Shown: piece by piece, positions 26,281 to 35,189 of the stretch
Position numbering within the stretch: the first letter of the stretch is position 1
Layout of the letters: the number at the start of each line of letters is the position of its first letter
Assembly (NCBI RefSeq): GCF_014524545.1
Contig: NZ_CP053557.1
Location: 2,443,501-2,507,500, forward strand
Source of the DNA: Exiguobacterium sp. Helios
Lineage (GTDB): Bacteria; Bacillota; Bacilli; Exiguobacteriales; Exiguobacteriaceae
Length of the DNA: 64,000 nucleotides
Direction of reading: 5' to 3'
Translations under genes and position numbers: made by a program
The notes under the pieces: generated by a model
The model's input: only the letters and a program-made list of their open reading frames with translations
Database searches by the model: none
What the model was told of the DNA's origin: nothing

Positions 26281-27591
26281 TCATCGATCGATTAGTTGTG
26301 ACGTCACGAGTGCTTTCGCCACGATTTGTGTACCTTGATACATCTCGACATCCACTTTTCCGAACTTCCGTCCGACATCAAACACATTGGCTCGAATCGT
26401 AATCGTACTCTCGATTTGAACAGGTTTGATGAAATAAATGCTGACATTTTCGATGACGAGGTCACCCTTTTTCATATGACGCAACATCCGTGTCGCTCCT
26501 TCGACGAGCAAGGTCGTCAAGACACCACTCGAAGCCGTCCCCATGAAGTTCGTCATCTGCGGTGAGACTTCGAGTGAAAGGTAAGGTCCTCTCGCATCTT
26601 CTGCCGCTTTGATCTGTCCTGTGATCAAGTCATCAAACGTTTCGCCGACTTGCGGTTGACGGTTCGCCAGTTGCAGGGCTTTCAAGACATCTTGCCGGCT
26701 GATGATGCCAAGCAGACGTCCGTACTGATCGATGACCGGTAACATCTCGATCCCTTCCCATACCATCTGGTGCGCGGAGTTCGTCACGCTTGTCCGGATT
26801 CCGACCGTGATCGGGTGACGGGTCATGACTTTTTCGACCGGCCAGTCATGTGGACGATCAATGATATCCTTCGCCGTCACGACACCGACAACCTTCATCT
26901 GTTCATCAATGACCGGATAACGGTTATGTTTTGTCTGCTCATTAAGTTCATGCCATCTGGCAATCGGGTCGTTCGTTTGCAAATAAAACGTATCGTGTAA
27001 AGGAATTAAGATATCGGAGACCAGTAAAATTTCTTTTTTGATCAGTCGGTCATAGATGGCCCGGTTGATCATCGTCGCGACAGTGAACGTATCGTAAGAC
27101 GTGGAAATGATCGGCAACTCCATTTCGTCTGCCAATCGTTTTGCGTCTTCCGTCGTGTCAAAACCACCGGTAATTAAAACTGCTGCTCCTGCATCCAAGA
27201 CCAGCTCATGTGCTTTTTCCCGATTTCCGATGATGACGAGACTGTCGACATCGATATAACGCATCATCGCTTCTAACTTCATCGCGCCGATGACGAACTT
27301 CGTCAATGTCTTATGAAGTCCGTCACGTCCTCCGAGAACCTGTCCATCGACGATATTGACGACTTCCGCAAACGTCAGTTTTTCAATATTTTCTTTTTGT
27401 TTCTTTTTAATGCGAATCGTCCCGACACGTTCAATCGTTGAGACGAACCCTAAATTTTCCGCTTCTTTGATGGCACGATATGCCGTACCTTCGGATACCG
27501 TTAAGTCCTTTGCGATTTGCCGGACGGATATTTTGGCGCCCACATCGAGATCCTCAATGTGCCGGATGATCTGTTCATGTTTTGTAGGCAT
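26281..27591 (-). CDS. ytoI: YtoI: HTH, DRTGG, CBS pair and hot-dog domain protein
   Basis: 436 residues from the ATG at 27591 (MPTKHEQIIRHI, AGAAGGG upstream). Domain order: DeoR/GntR-like winged helix (about 1-65, TVSEGTAYRAIKEAENLGF), DRTGG domain (about 75-180), two CBS motifs (about 190-315, RYPVIDEQMKVVGVVTAKD and LPVIDQYGRLLGIISRQD), and a C-terminal thioesterase-like hot-dog (about 325-430). CBS pairs commonly bind adenine nucleotides or c-di-AMP, so it may be a nucleotide-responsive regulator; the ligand and any targets are unknown. Confidence 0.88.
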   Translation of the reverse strand: MPTKHEQIIRHIEDLDVGAKISVRQIAKDLTVSEGTAYRAIKEAENLGFVSTIERVGTIRIKKKQKENIEKLTFAEVVNIVDGQVLGGRDGLHKTLTKFVIGAMKLEAMMRYIDVDSLVIIGNREKAHELVLDAGAAVLITGGFDTTEDAKRLADEMELPIISTSYDTFTVATMINRAIYDRLIKKEILLVSDILIPLHDTFYLQTNDPIARWHELNEQTKHNRYPVIDEQMKVVGVVTAKDIIDRPHDWPVEKVMTRHPITVGIRTSVTNSAHQMVWEGIEMLPVIDQYGRLLGIISRQDVLKALQLANRQPQVGETFDDLITGQIKAAEDARGPYLSLEVSPQMTNFMGTASSGVLTTLLVEGATRMLRHMKKGDLVIENVSIYFIKPVQIESTITIRANVFDVGRKFGKVDVEMYQGTQIVAKALVTSQLIDR

Positions 27592-27747
27592 GCTGTATCC
27601 CTTCTTTTTCCTATATTCTACTCTTCTGTCATTATACTGTACCACTCCAACGAATGAAAAGTGTACTAGTCCCGATTTGCGAGAAATGTTTTCCATTTCT
27701 AACGATGGTATACTGAATCCTGAAACGAACAGAGAGGTGGAAACGAT

Positions 27748-28860
27748 ATGTTAGAACGGACAAATCAGATTAGTCGTGTATTACAGGAATCAGGAATCGA
27801 CGTTGCATTGATTACGTCAAAAGCGAGTGTGTTTTATTTTTCAGGTGTCTATGCGGAACCTCATGAACGTGTGATGGCTGTCATCGTAGATGCTAACGGA
27901 AAACGTGCCCTCTTCTGCCCAGCCCTCGAAGCCAACATCGTCGCTGCAAGTCCATGGGACGGCGAAGTCATTACGTATGCGGACCACGAGCATCCATTTG
28001 ACAAAATTAGCGAAACCCTGAAGACATTTTCGATTTCCAATAACCGAATTGGAATTGAAGGTGAACACATGACTTTCAGCCGGTTTAAAGAGTTGGAAGC
28101 CCGTCAGGAAAATGCGGCAATTCTTGATATCGGTCAACCCTTGCAAGCACTACGCCTAAAAAAAGACGCTCAAGAAATTGCAATTCTCCGCGAAGCAGCA
28201 GCATTAGCTGACGAAGCGATCGAAATCGGCAAACAGGCGATTCGTCCCGGCGTCACGGAAATGGAAGTCATTTCAACAATCGAGTTCGAAATGAAAAAGA
28301 AGGGCGTCCGTGAGATGTCGTTCGATACATTGGTTTTATTCGGAGCAAACAGTGCCGATCCGCATGGTGTGCCCGGTGACCGAGTCATTCAAGAAGGCGA
28401 TTTCGTTCTGTTCGACCTTGGTGTCGTTTGGAAAGGATATTGCTCAGACATTACTCGGACGTTCGTTTACGGGGAAGCCAGTGAAGAACAACAAACTATT
28501 TATCAAACAGTTCTTCAAGCACTTGAAGCAGCAACGGAAGCCAGCCGGGTCGGCGTGACTCTTGGTACATTAGATCAAGCTGCCCGGAAGGTGATTGAAC
28601 AAGCCGGTTACGGTGACTATTTCACCCATCGTGTTGGACACGGTCTCGGCATCGATGTCCATGAATTCCCGTCACTCGCATCGAACAACTTGCTGACAGC
28701 GGAGTCTGGAATCGTATATACACTGGAGCCAGGGATCTATGTCCCGAACGTCGGCGGTGTCCGTATTGAAGATGACATTCATTTAACCGAGAGCGGACCG
28801 GAAGCACTGACCCGCTATCCGAAGCACCTCCAATCCTTACCGGTAACAGCCGTACAGTAA
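27748..28860 (+). CDS. M24 family Xaa-Pro dipeptidase/aminopeptidase
   Basis: 370 residues. An N-terminal creatinase-like domain (about 1-130) precedes the pita-bread catalytic domain with metal ligands in VLFDLGVVWKGYCSDITRTF (two Asp), HRVGHGLGIDVHE (His), TLEPGIYV (Glu) and GGVRIEDDI (Glu). It cleaves N-terminal residues next to proline. Divergent from ytoI. An extended -10 (TGGTATACT) lies about 45 bp upstream and the ATG follows AGAGGTGG. Confidence 0.93.
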   Translation: MLERTNQISRVLQESGIDVALITSKASVFYFSGVYAEPHERVMAVIVDANGKRALFCPALEANIVAASPWDGEVITYADHEHPFDKISETLKTFSISNNRIGIEGEHMTFSRFKELEARQENAAILDIGQPLQALRLKKDAQEIAILREAAALADEAIEIGKQAIRPGVTEMEVISTIEFEMKKKGVREMSFDTLVLFGANSADPHGVPGDRVIQEGDFVLFDLGVVWKGYCSDITRTFVYGEASEEQQTIYQTVLQALEAATEASRVGVTLGTLDQAARKVIEQAGYGDYFTHRVGHGLGIDVHEFPSLASNNLLTAESGIVYTLEPGIYVPNVGGVRIEDDIHLTESGPEALTRYPKHLQSLPVTAVQ

Positions 28861-28887
28861 ACGAAATCAGAATCTAATAAAAACAAA

Positions 28888-28926
28888 AATCAGGTGGACG
28901 GAATTCGAATTCCGCCCACCTGATTT
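28888..28926. terminator. Hairpin between the convergent peptidase and SDR genes
   Basis: Near-perfect 19-bp inverted repeat, AAATCAGGTGG..CGGAATTC/GAATTCCG..CCACCTGATTT. T-tracts are short, so terminator strength is uncertain. Confidence 0.65.
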
Positions 28927-28969
28927 GTATACACAGCCAAATCCAGCTGTTAATCCTTCTTCCGAAAAA

Positions 28970-29695
28970 TCACGGTCGTGATTGATGCACAACATTGACA
29001 CCACCGGTCACATCAAGAATCGCCCCTGTAATCAGACTGGATTCTTCCGCTACTAAAAATGAAATCGTCCGCGCGATATCTTCTCCGACACCTGTCCGTC
29101 CGACCGGCGTCTGTTCATCCGCCGTCGCCTCTTCAATCCGTTTTGACTTATTGTCGCCCACAATATTACCGGGATTGACCATGTTTACCGTAATTCCGTA
29201 TTCCGCCTCTTCAAGCGCTACACTTTTCGTCAAACTGACCATACCGCTTTTCGCAGCGGCGAATGCAGCTCGATCCACCCACCCGGGTGCAGATGCACTC
29301 TCCGGAAAACCGTATGTAATGATACGTCCGTATTGTTGTTCGCGCATAATCGGAAGGATTTTTCGCAATAACCAAAAACTGGCTGTCAGGTTACCGGTCA
29401 CTACTTCATTCCACTCTTCATCCGAATAGTCGACAAGCGATTTCCGTTCGAAGATATACGGTCCCGCGTTTAAAATTAACGCGTCAATCCGACCGTGGGC
29501 AGTCATCGTTTGTTCAACCGCATCCATCAATTGATTTTGCTGCGTGACGTCCGCTTTAATCAAATGAAGTCGTTCGTGAACAAATGTCGGCTCCGAGCGG
29601 TGAAGCGCAGTGACGTGCCACCCCTCCTCGAGTAAACGACGGGTCACCATTTCACCGAGTCCTTTTGTTCCTGCTGTAATTAACGCGTGCCTCAT
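28970..29695 (-). CDS. SDR-family oxidoreductase (YtkK-like) with Phe in place of the catalytic Tyr
   Basis: 241 residues from the ATG at 29695 (GGAGG, 9 nt spacing). It has a TGxxxGxG-like NAGT variant, ITAGTKGLG, then LILNAGPYIFE, the YGFPESA segment and RAAFAAAKSGM where classical SDRs have YxxxK: here Tyr is Phe. The C-terminus is like FabG-type proteins. The fold is clear, but ordinary dehydrogenase chemistry is doubtful. It resembles B. subtilis YtkK, which to my recollection also carries the Phe. Monocistronic. Confidence 0.88.
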   Translation of the reverse strand: MRHALITAGTKGLGEMVTRRLLEEGWHVTALHRSEPTFVHERLHLIKADVTQQNQLMDAVEQTMTAHGRIDALILNAGPYIFERKSLVDYSDEEWNEVVTGNLTASFWLLRKILPIMREQQYGRIITYGFPESASAPGWVDRAAFAAAKSGMVSLTKSVALEEAEYGITVNMVNPGNIVGDNKSKRIEEATADEQTPVGRTGVGEDIARTISFLVAEESSLITGAILDVTGGVNVVHQSRP

Positions 29696-29847
29696 CTTGG
29701 CATCGCCTCCTTTCATCTCTTTCCATCTTACGGGTTCCGCTGGCGAAGAACAATTTTAAAATCTCCTTAAATGTTCCTCACCTTCTACTTGAGGGAATGG
29801 TATAATAAGGGTGTAAAATCAGAGGAAGACGAAGGGATGGATACAAG

Positions 29848-30285
29848 ATGGCAATCGTATATCATAACATTTTAGTAGCAGTCGACGGATCAAAAGAGGC
29901 AGAACGTGCTTTTGAAACGGCGATTGACGTCTCACTTCGAAACAATGCCAAACTCGTCATTGCTCACGTCATCGATACACGGACTTTCGCAACTGTCGAG
30001 GCCTACGATCGGACGATTACCGAACGTGCCGAATCCTATGCAAAAGAACTGCTCGATGATTACGTCAAGACAGCTCAGGAGCGTGGTGTAAAAGATGTTG
30101 AAGTCGCTATTGAATACGGTTCCCCGAAAGTAACCATCGCCAAAAAACTTGCACCCAACCATAATGTCGATTTGATTATCTGTGGAGCAACCGGCTTAAA
30201 CGCTGTTGAACGTTTCTTTATCGGTAGCGTTTCAGAAAGTATCACACGTTACGCGAAGTGTGATGTCTTGATTGTTCGTCTTTAA
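29848..30285 (+). CDS. Universal stress protein (UspA family, ATP-binding type)
   Basis: 145 residues, a single Usp domain. It starts HNILVAVDGSKEAERAF and ends with the ATP-binding GATGLN(9)GSVSESI pattern (G-2x-G-9x-G-S), so it belongs to the nucleotide-binding subgroup. Usp proteins accumulate under energy or oxidative stress. An extended -10 (TGGTATAAT) lies about 45 bp upstream and a strong terminator follows, so it is monocistronic. Confidence 0.92.
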   Translation: MAIVYHNILVAVDGSKEAERAFETAIDVSLRNNAKLVIAHVIDTRTFATVEAYDRTITERAESYAKELLDDYVKTAQERGVKDVEVAIEYGSPKVTIAKKLAPNHNVDLIICGATGLNAVERFFIGSVSESITRYAKCDVLIVRL

Positions 30286-30298
30286 TTGAACTCATTTT

Positions 30299-30333
30299 GA
30301 GCACTTTCTCTTTCAAGAGGAAGTGCTTTTTTG
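30299..30333 (+). terminator. Intrinsic terminator after the universal stress gene
   Basis: GCACTT.CTCTTTCAAGAG.AAGTGC hairpin followed by TTTTTT. Confidence 0.85.
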
Positions 30334-30334
30334 G

Positions 30335-30372
30335 ACAAAAAAAATCAATCGCACCAATGTACGATTGATTGA
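30335..30372 (-). terminator. Intrinsic terminator after the 3D-domain gene
   Basis: Minus-strand AATCAATCG/CGATTGATT stem followed by TTTTTTTT. Confidence 0.8.
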
Positions 30373-30378
30373 AATGAC

Positions 30379-30987
30379 TTATTTGTATTTAACAGTGACG
30401 TTACGACGACCCCAGTTAAATGCTTCGGCACGTGAGTAGTACAAAATGTCCATCTTCTTGCCTTTGATGGCACCACCTGTATCTGCTGCTGTATATGTCC
30501 CTTTTAATTTCCCTTTGTAATACACTTTGACTGTTGAACGAAGCGGAATCACACGTGGATCAACTGCTACGACTTTCTTTTTCGAGCTCTTGATGTTCCA
30601 GCCGATTGCCGTTAAATTACCGCTACCTGGATCGTATGGTGTATAAGCTGTTGCACTTACGTTTGTGATTGTTTTCCAACCACCTGTTGATTGTTTTTTC
30701 GATCCGCTTGATGTGACGACTTTCGAATAACGGGCACTGAGGTACGCCGTTTTTCCTTTATAACTTACTTTATACCAGTTTCCTGTTTTAGCTTTGTACG
30801 GTAACGTTTGATTCTTATATAGAAGACCGAGTTTCTTGGACGCTGTGGTAGCTTTCTGGCGAACAATCAGACTATCGACCGACGACTTGACATTTTTTTT
30901 AGTTGCAGCTTCCGCTTGAAGACCTGCAAACGAACTGAGTGCTAACAAGACTGCTAAAACACTAGCGATTATTCGTTTCATCATCAT
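30379..30987 (-). CDS. Secreted SH3b and 3D domain cell-wall protein (YocH-like)
   Basis: 202 residues with a Sec signal peptide (KRIIASVLAVLLALSSF..., cleavage after AEA). An SH3b domain (about 33-92, SLIVRQKATTASKKLGLL) is followed by a 3D domain (about 108-200) with TAYTPYDPG, VVAVDPRVIPLRSTVKV, ADTGGAIKGKKMDILY: the three Asp residues of the MltA-like double-psi barrel. Such proteins are stationary-phase or WalR-controlled muralytic/resuscitation-type enzymes. GGAGGAGAG precedes the first ATG of MMMK. A WalR-like repeat lies about 105 bp upstream. Confidence 0.88.
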   Translation of the reverse strand: MMMKRIIASVLAVLLALSSFAGLQAEAATKKNVKSSVDSLIVRQKATTASKKLGLLYKNQTLPYKAKTGNWYKVSYKGKTAYLSARYSKVVTSSGSKKQSTGGWKTITNVSATAYTPYDPGSGNLTAIGWNIKSSKKKVVAVDPRVIPLRSTVKVYYKGKLKGTYTAADTGGAIKGKKMDILYYSRAEAFNWGRRNVTVKYK

Positions 30988-31264
30988 GTAATCTCTCCTC
31001 CATAATTGTCCCTGTTTTGTAACTTACATTAATATACATGACAAAATGAAGCTGTGCCGTTACATATAGACCACAAAAAGATGACGTCATTGTTACTTTT
31101 ATATTACAAAAGTCTCATTTTTATCGGTTTCAAACCGTTTTTTCGACAATAATCGGTTTAACTTTCGTTTTCACGTTTTTTATATGACAAACCTTGTAAC
31201 AAACGTTTTTATTACGAGAAATCATCTCACCTGTTTTCACTCCGTTGAGATGATTTTCTTCAAA
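30988..31264. other. Gene-free region between the 3D-domain gene and ackA
   Basis: A/T-rich and without a convincing ORF. It holds the WalR-like box at 31091-31107, a 10-bp palindrome ATGACGTCAT (31081-31090), several TGTAAC/GTTACA words, and a hairpin AATCATCTCA/TGAGATGATT (about 31219-31255) that may add to the ackA terminator. It should contain the promoter of the 3D-domain gene, which I cannot place with confidence. Confidence 0.5.
31091..31107. promoter_or_regulatory. WalR-like direct repeat upstream of the 3D-domain gene
   Basis: TGTTAC-N5-TATTAC on the plus strand, and read in reverse TGTAAT... -N5-AGTAAC: each orientation fits the WalR consensus TGTWAH-N5-TGTWAH with one mismatch. 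Confidence 0.4.
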
Positions 31265-31311
31265 CAAAAAAACGCCTGAATACAACTTTCGTTGTGATCC
31301 AGACGTTTGCT
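31265..31311 (-). terminator. Intrinsic terminator after ackA
   Basis: Minus-strand AACGTCTGGAT.ACAAC/GTTGT.TTCAGGCGTT stem, GAAA loop, followed by TTTTTTG. Confidence 0.85.
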
Positions 31312-31324
31312 CAAAAAGATTTAA

Positions 31325-32536
31325 TTATGCGTTTTGCTCGACCAATCCACCGATACGAACCGTGTCACGGGCAATCATCAATTCTTCATTCGTCGGAATG
31401 ATGATGACTTTGACCGGTGAATGCGGATAGTTGATGAACAATTCTTCTCCGCGTGCACCGTTGTTGAGTGAAGGATCCCAATAAACGCCCATGAATTCAA
31501 GGCCACGTAAGACACGCTCACGGATCGAATCCGAGTTTTCACCGACACCTGCTGTAAAGATGATGGCATCGACGCCATTCATCTCTGCTGCATACTGACC
31601 GATATAGCCATGAATCCGGTTAGCGAAGATTCGTAACGCCATTTCCGAACGGTGATTTCCTTCTGTCGCTGCAGATTCAACATCACGCAGGTCACTTGAA
31701 AGACCAGAAAGACCGTAGATGCCTGACTCTTTGTTCATGACATTTAGAACGTCTTCTGCTGTCTTGCCGGTTTTCTCCATCAAGAATGGGATCAAGGCTG
31801 GGTCAAGCGAACCAGAGCGCGTTCCCATCGTGATTCCTTCGAGTGGTGTGAAGCCCATTGTTGTATCAAGTGATTCTCCGCCTGCGACAGCTGCGATCGA
31901 TGCTCCGCTACCGAGGTGACATGAAATCAGACGCAAGTCTTGTAATGGACGGCCCAACAATTCAGAAGCACGTTCCGTGACATATTTATGGCTTGTTCCG
32001 TGGAAACCGTACTTCCGGATGCCGTACTCTGTGTAGTATTCGTACGGAAGACTGTACAGGAAGTTTTCTTCCGGCATTGTTTGGTGGAAAGCTGTATCAA
32101 AAACAGCGACTTGCGGTACTTCCGGTAAAATCGCTTGGAACGCACGAATTCCGATCAAGTTTGGCGGAATGTGTAACGGACCGAGCTCCGTGTAAGATTC
32201 GATGTCTTGCATGACTTCTTCTGTAATGACAACAGAGTCCGCATATTTTTCTTTACCGTGTAACACACGGTGTCCGACACCTTTGATCTCATCATACGAT
32301 GAGATGATGCCGAATTCCATGAGTTTCTCAAGTGATAATTCAACTGCTTCTTTATGTGTCGCAAGCGGAAGAACATCCGTGTATTTCTGTCCTTCGCCAT
32401 ATTTAATCGTAAAGATGGCATCGTCTTTTCCGACGCGCTCTACTAAACCAACTGCAATCATCGTTTCATTCGGCATCTCAAGTAATTGGAACTTCAGTGA
32501 CGAACTACCGGCGTTTACTGCCATAATCTTTGCCAT
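31325..32536 (-). CDS. ackA: Acetate kinase
   Basis: 403 residues. [14 protein letters not shown] start motif, VGHRVLHG, the catalytic [41 protein letters not shown] and FTAGVGENS are all intact. It interconverts acetyl phosphate and acetate with ATP formation in overflow metabolism. AAAAGGGGA precedes the ATG. Order ackA after ytxK and tpx follows Bacillus. I see no convincing cre upstream, unlike B. subtilis ackA. Confidence 0.97.
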   Translation of the reverse strand: MAKIMAVNAGSSSLKFQLLEMPNETMIAVGLVERVGKDDAIFTIKYGEGQKYTDVLPLATHKEAVELSLEKLMEFGIISSYDEIKGVGHRVLHGKEKYADSVVITEEVMQDIESYTELGPLHIPPNLIGIRAFQAILPEVPQVAVFDTAFHQTMPEENFLYSLPYEYYTEYGIRKYGFHGTSHKYVTERASELLGRPLQDLRLISCHLGSGASIAAVAGGESLDTTMGFTPLEGITMGTRSGSLDPALIPFLMEKTGKTAEDVLNVMNKESGIYGLSGLSSDLRDVESAATEGNHRSEMALRIFANRIHGYIGQYAAEMNGVDAIIFTAGVGENSDSIRERVLRGLEFMGVYWDPSLNNGARGEELFINYPHSPVKVIIIPTNEELMIARDTVRIGGLVEQNA

Positions 32537-32656
32537 GATTTATTTCCCCTTTTCCATTCAAATCGATCGACATTCACATCTGTATGAGTCTTGCTCTTTT
32601 TCTGTTCTACACTAGAATAGTCAAATTAACGACAGATTTCAATCACTTTGCGCATT

Positions 32657-33565
32657 TCATTTTAATTCTGTGTTAATCCATTCATCAATCTGTTTCACCA
32701 TCCCGCCGAAGGCACGGGCGTCGGTAAACGATGGCAACTCGGCCAACAATGCCTGTTTTGGCATCGCCATACCCGCCAAGTGGTTCCGGACAATCAAATA
32801 ACTTTTAGCTGCTTGTTCCTGCTTGAACATCGTCAACGGTAACTGGAGGATTCCGACGACATGGGCTTTTGTTTCGAAATATTGCTTCAGCTTACCTTCT
32901 GTATCATGTTGAAAGAGTCCGTTCGGAATGACAAACACTCCAAACCCGCCCGGTTTCACATAATTCATTGCTTGTTCGATCAACAGGAAATGGCTGTAAC
33001 TCATACCTTCATCCCGTTTTAAAACGTATGTTTTCGAGACTTCTTCATCCGGATAATAGCCGATCGGCAAATCTGCCATAGCTAAATCGACCGGATCAAG
33101 CAAAAGCGGACGCAAAGCATCCTGATGCGTATAGTTGACCGGATAATCCATGAGTTCAGAAACAGATGCCGAAAGTCGAATTAATGTTTCATCCACCTCA
33201 ACGGCTTCGGCAACCGTATCTTTCGGAAGTTGACTGAGGACAGCATGCAACATACCGCCTGTCCCGCTGCCAAGATCCAGCAGACGGACATCCTCCTTCT
33301 TGATTAGTTTCCCGATTAAATAACCCGCAAACAATGCGACGCTGTCCGGTGTCGGCAAGTGATTCGGTTGTGCCTGTTTCATTCCTTCGAGAATGGCAAG
33401 TGATACGGCTTTTCGGACGGTTTCCGGTTCTACGTTTTCCGTATGCCGTTCATTCAAACGGTCGATGACTTCCGTCAGACCTTCAAGGTACGGCATGTCT
33501 AAATCACGTTCTAATTTACGCGTTTGCTGTGTCAATTCTTTATATAATTTTTCTAGTGATTCCAT
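32657..33565 (-). CDS. ytxK: Class I SAM-dependent methyltransferase (YtxK-like)
   Basis: 302 residues. A helical N-terminal part (about 1-85) precedes a Rossmann methyltransferase with motif I LLDLGSGTGGMLHAV and DLPIGYYP at the motif IV position. The N-(6) adenine methylase signature NPPY is replaced by DLPIG, so DNA adenine methylation is not assured. It resembles the type I restriction HsdM fold but stands alone without HsdR/S. It sits between tpx and ackA, as B. subtilis ytxK. Confidence 0.88.
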   Translation of the reverse strand: MESLEKLYKELTQQTRKLERDLDMPYLEGLTEVIDRLNERHTENVEPETVRKAVSLAILEGMKQAQPNHLPTPDSVALFAGYLIGKLIKKEDVRLLDLGSGTGGMLHAVLSQLPKDTVAEAVEVDETLIRLSASVSELMDYPVNYTHQDALRPLLLDPVDLAMADLPIGYYPDEEVSKTYVLKRDEGMSYSHFLLIEQAMNYVKPGGFGVFVIPNGLFQHDTEGKLKQYFETKAHVVGILQLPLTMFKQEQAAKSYLIVRNHLAGMAMPKQALLAELPSFTDARAFGGMVKQIDEWINTELK

Positions 33566-33579
33566 GTGTGTTCCATCCT

Positions 33580-33620
33580 TTCAAAACGAAACGGCCCCCG
33601 CACTTCTTGGGAGCCGTTCT
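33580..33620 (-). terminator. Terminator-like hairpin after tpx
   Basis: Minus-strand AACGGCTCCC/GGGGGCCGTT stem followed by TCGTTTTG. Confidence 0.65.
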
Positions 33621-33668
33621 TTCTCATTACTTTCATTGTAGCGGTTTTACGCCGTTTGTAAACCATTC

Positions 33669-34169
33669 TTACTTCGTTGTTTTGGCTCCTTTGGCAGCCG
33701 CAAGTGCTGATTCAAAATCAACTTCATTCGTTGACTCTTCTAGATATTCCGCATAAACGACTTCATTTGCTGCGTCGATGACGAAGACCGAACGAGCCAG
33801 TAAACGAAGTTCTTCGATTGCGACTCCGTACTGTGTACCGAACGAAAGATCACGGTGATCTGATAGCGTCACGACGTTGTCGAGTCCACTCGCCGCACAC
33901 CAACGACGTTGTGCAAACGGTAAGTCGTTTGAAATCGTCAAGACTGTTACACCTTCAATAGCCGCTGCTTCTTCGTTGAATTTACGTGTTTGGGCATCAC
34001 AGACACCTGTATCGATTGATGGTACGACACTGATGATTCGAACTCCTTCATACGTATCGCGTGTCACCGGTGAAAGATCGTTTGCTAATACTTCGAAATC
34101 CGGTGCCTCTTGTCCGATTTCAACAGGTGTTCCGATTAATGTGATTGCGTTCCCTTTAAATGTTGCCAT
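33669..34169 (-). CDS. tpx: Thiol peroxidase (atypical 2-Cys peroxiredoxin)
   Basis: 166 residues from the ATG at 34169 ([19 protein letters not shown]). The peroxidatic Cys is in [15 protein letters not shown] and the resolving Cys in [11 protein letters not shown], the Tpx spacing. It reduces peroxides at the cost of thioredoxin. Longer in-frame upstream codons (to 34313) have no ribosome binding site and an unlike composition. Followed by ytxK and ackA as in Bacillus. Confidence 0.96.
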   Translation of the reverse strand: MATFKGNAITLIGTPVEIGQEAPDFEVLANDLSPVTRDTYEGVRIISVVPSIDTGVCDAQTRKFNEEAAAIEGVTVLTISNDLPFAQRRWCAASGLDNVVTLSDHRDLSFGTQYGVAIEELRLLARSVFVIDAANEVVYAEYLEESTNEVDFESALAAAKGAKTTK

Positions 34170-34339
34170 GTAAATTCCCCATTTCCCGATAGATTCATAT
34201 GTCGTTTTCCATTCTACTATAGAAATGCCACCACGGTAACACAAGATTTCTGCCCGCACTTCGAGCTGGCAGTACCGATTTTTGTCAAAGACGGGTATAA
34301 TAAAGGAGTTCATGAAACGCTTTCAAGGGGGAATTGACC

Positions 34340-35155
34340 ATGGCTCGAAACAATGTCTACCTGTATTACCGTAACAAACAAAGACACGAGACGCAGGTAC
34401 GTAAACTGATTGAAGTAGGAAATCGGTATGGACTGAATGTCGTTCAGGACCACAAACAAGCCAACATCATTGTCTCGATCGGCGGAGACGGTGCCTTCCT
34501 TCAAGCGGCACGCTTTACAGGATTCCGGGAAGATGCGATTTATGTCGGGTTTGCCGAAGGACCGAACTCATTTTATTGTGACTTCGATATCAACGATCTC
34601 TCTTCGGTTGAAGCCATATTCAAGGAAACCGGAAGCCGTGCTTCTGAAGGTGAAATTGAAGTCCGTCGCTATCCGCTCCTCGAAGCTTCAATTAACGGTG
34701 GACCGGGTATGTTGTGTCTAAATGAATGTTCCGTTAAGTCGAGCATCATCAAGTCGCTGGCAATTGAGGTCTATATCGACGGGTTCCTGTTTGAGACATT
34801 CCGCGGGGACGGTATGGTCATCTCGACACCAACCGGTTCAACGGCTTACAACAAATCATTATCAGGGGCAATCGTTGATCCATTAATCCATTGTCTTCAA
34901 GTCAGTGAGATTGCTTCCGTCAACAACAACCGGTACCGGACACTCGGATCGGCATTCCTCTTGAATCGCGGTCGTAAGTTGTCTTTACGAATCATCGAAG
35001 ATGGCAACGACTATCCGATCATCGGAATGGACAATGAAGCGCTCAGTTTAAAACGGACAGATTCCGTCGATATTCAATTATCGGAAAAAGAACTTAAGAC
35101 CGTTAAATTAACGAATAATACATTTTGGCATAAAATCCAACGTTCTTTCTTGTAA
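34340..35155 (+). CDS. nadK2: NAD kinase 2
   Basis: 271 residues. ATP/NAD-kinase family: IIVSIGGDGAFLQAAR (GGDG), NECSVKSS, the STPTGSTAYNKSLSGAI loop and a C-terminal beta domain. It phosphorylates NAD to NADP. It matches the second, shorter Bacillales paralogue (YtdI/PpnKB). The ATG at 34340 has AAGGGGGA 7-8 nt upstream; a TTG at 34334 is less likely. A good TATAAT lies 40 bp upstream. Confidence 0.94.
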   Translation: MARNNVYLYYRNKQRHETQVRKLIEVGNRYGLNVVQDHKQANIIVSIGGDGAFLQAARFTGFREDAIYVGFAEGPNSFYCDFDINDLSSVEAIFKETGSRASEGEIEVRRYPLLEASINGGPGMLCLNECSVKSSIIKSLAIEVYIDGFLFETFRGDGMVISTPTGSTAYNKSLSGAIVDPLIHCLQVSEIASVNNNRYRTLGSAFLLNRGRKLSLRIIEDGNDYPIIGMDNEALSLKRTDSVDIQLSEKELKTVKLTNNTFWHKIQRSFL

Positions 35156-35157
35156 AA

Positions 35158-35188
35158 CAAAAAAACTGCCGATTGGCAGTTTTTTTGT
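35158..35188. terminator. Bidirectional terminator between nadK2 and the amidohydrolase gene
   Basis: AAAACTGCC/GGCAGTTTT stem with GATT loop and T-runs on both strands. Confidence 0.9.
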
Positions 35189-35189
35189 T

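Noticed and set aside
34313-34326. Cre-like TGAAACGCTTTCA just before nadK2, and a 20-codon ORF starting ATGAAACGC
   Set aside because: One base short of the cre consensus (three bases, not four, between TG and CG). The short ORF overlaps the nadK2 ribosome binding site and has no clear function, although a leader peptide is not excluded.
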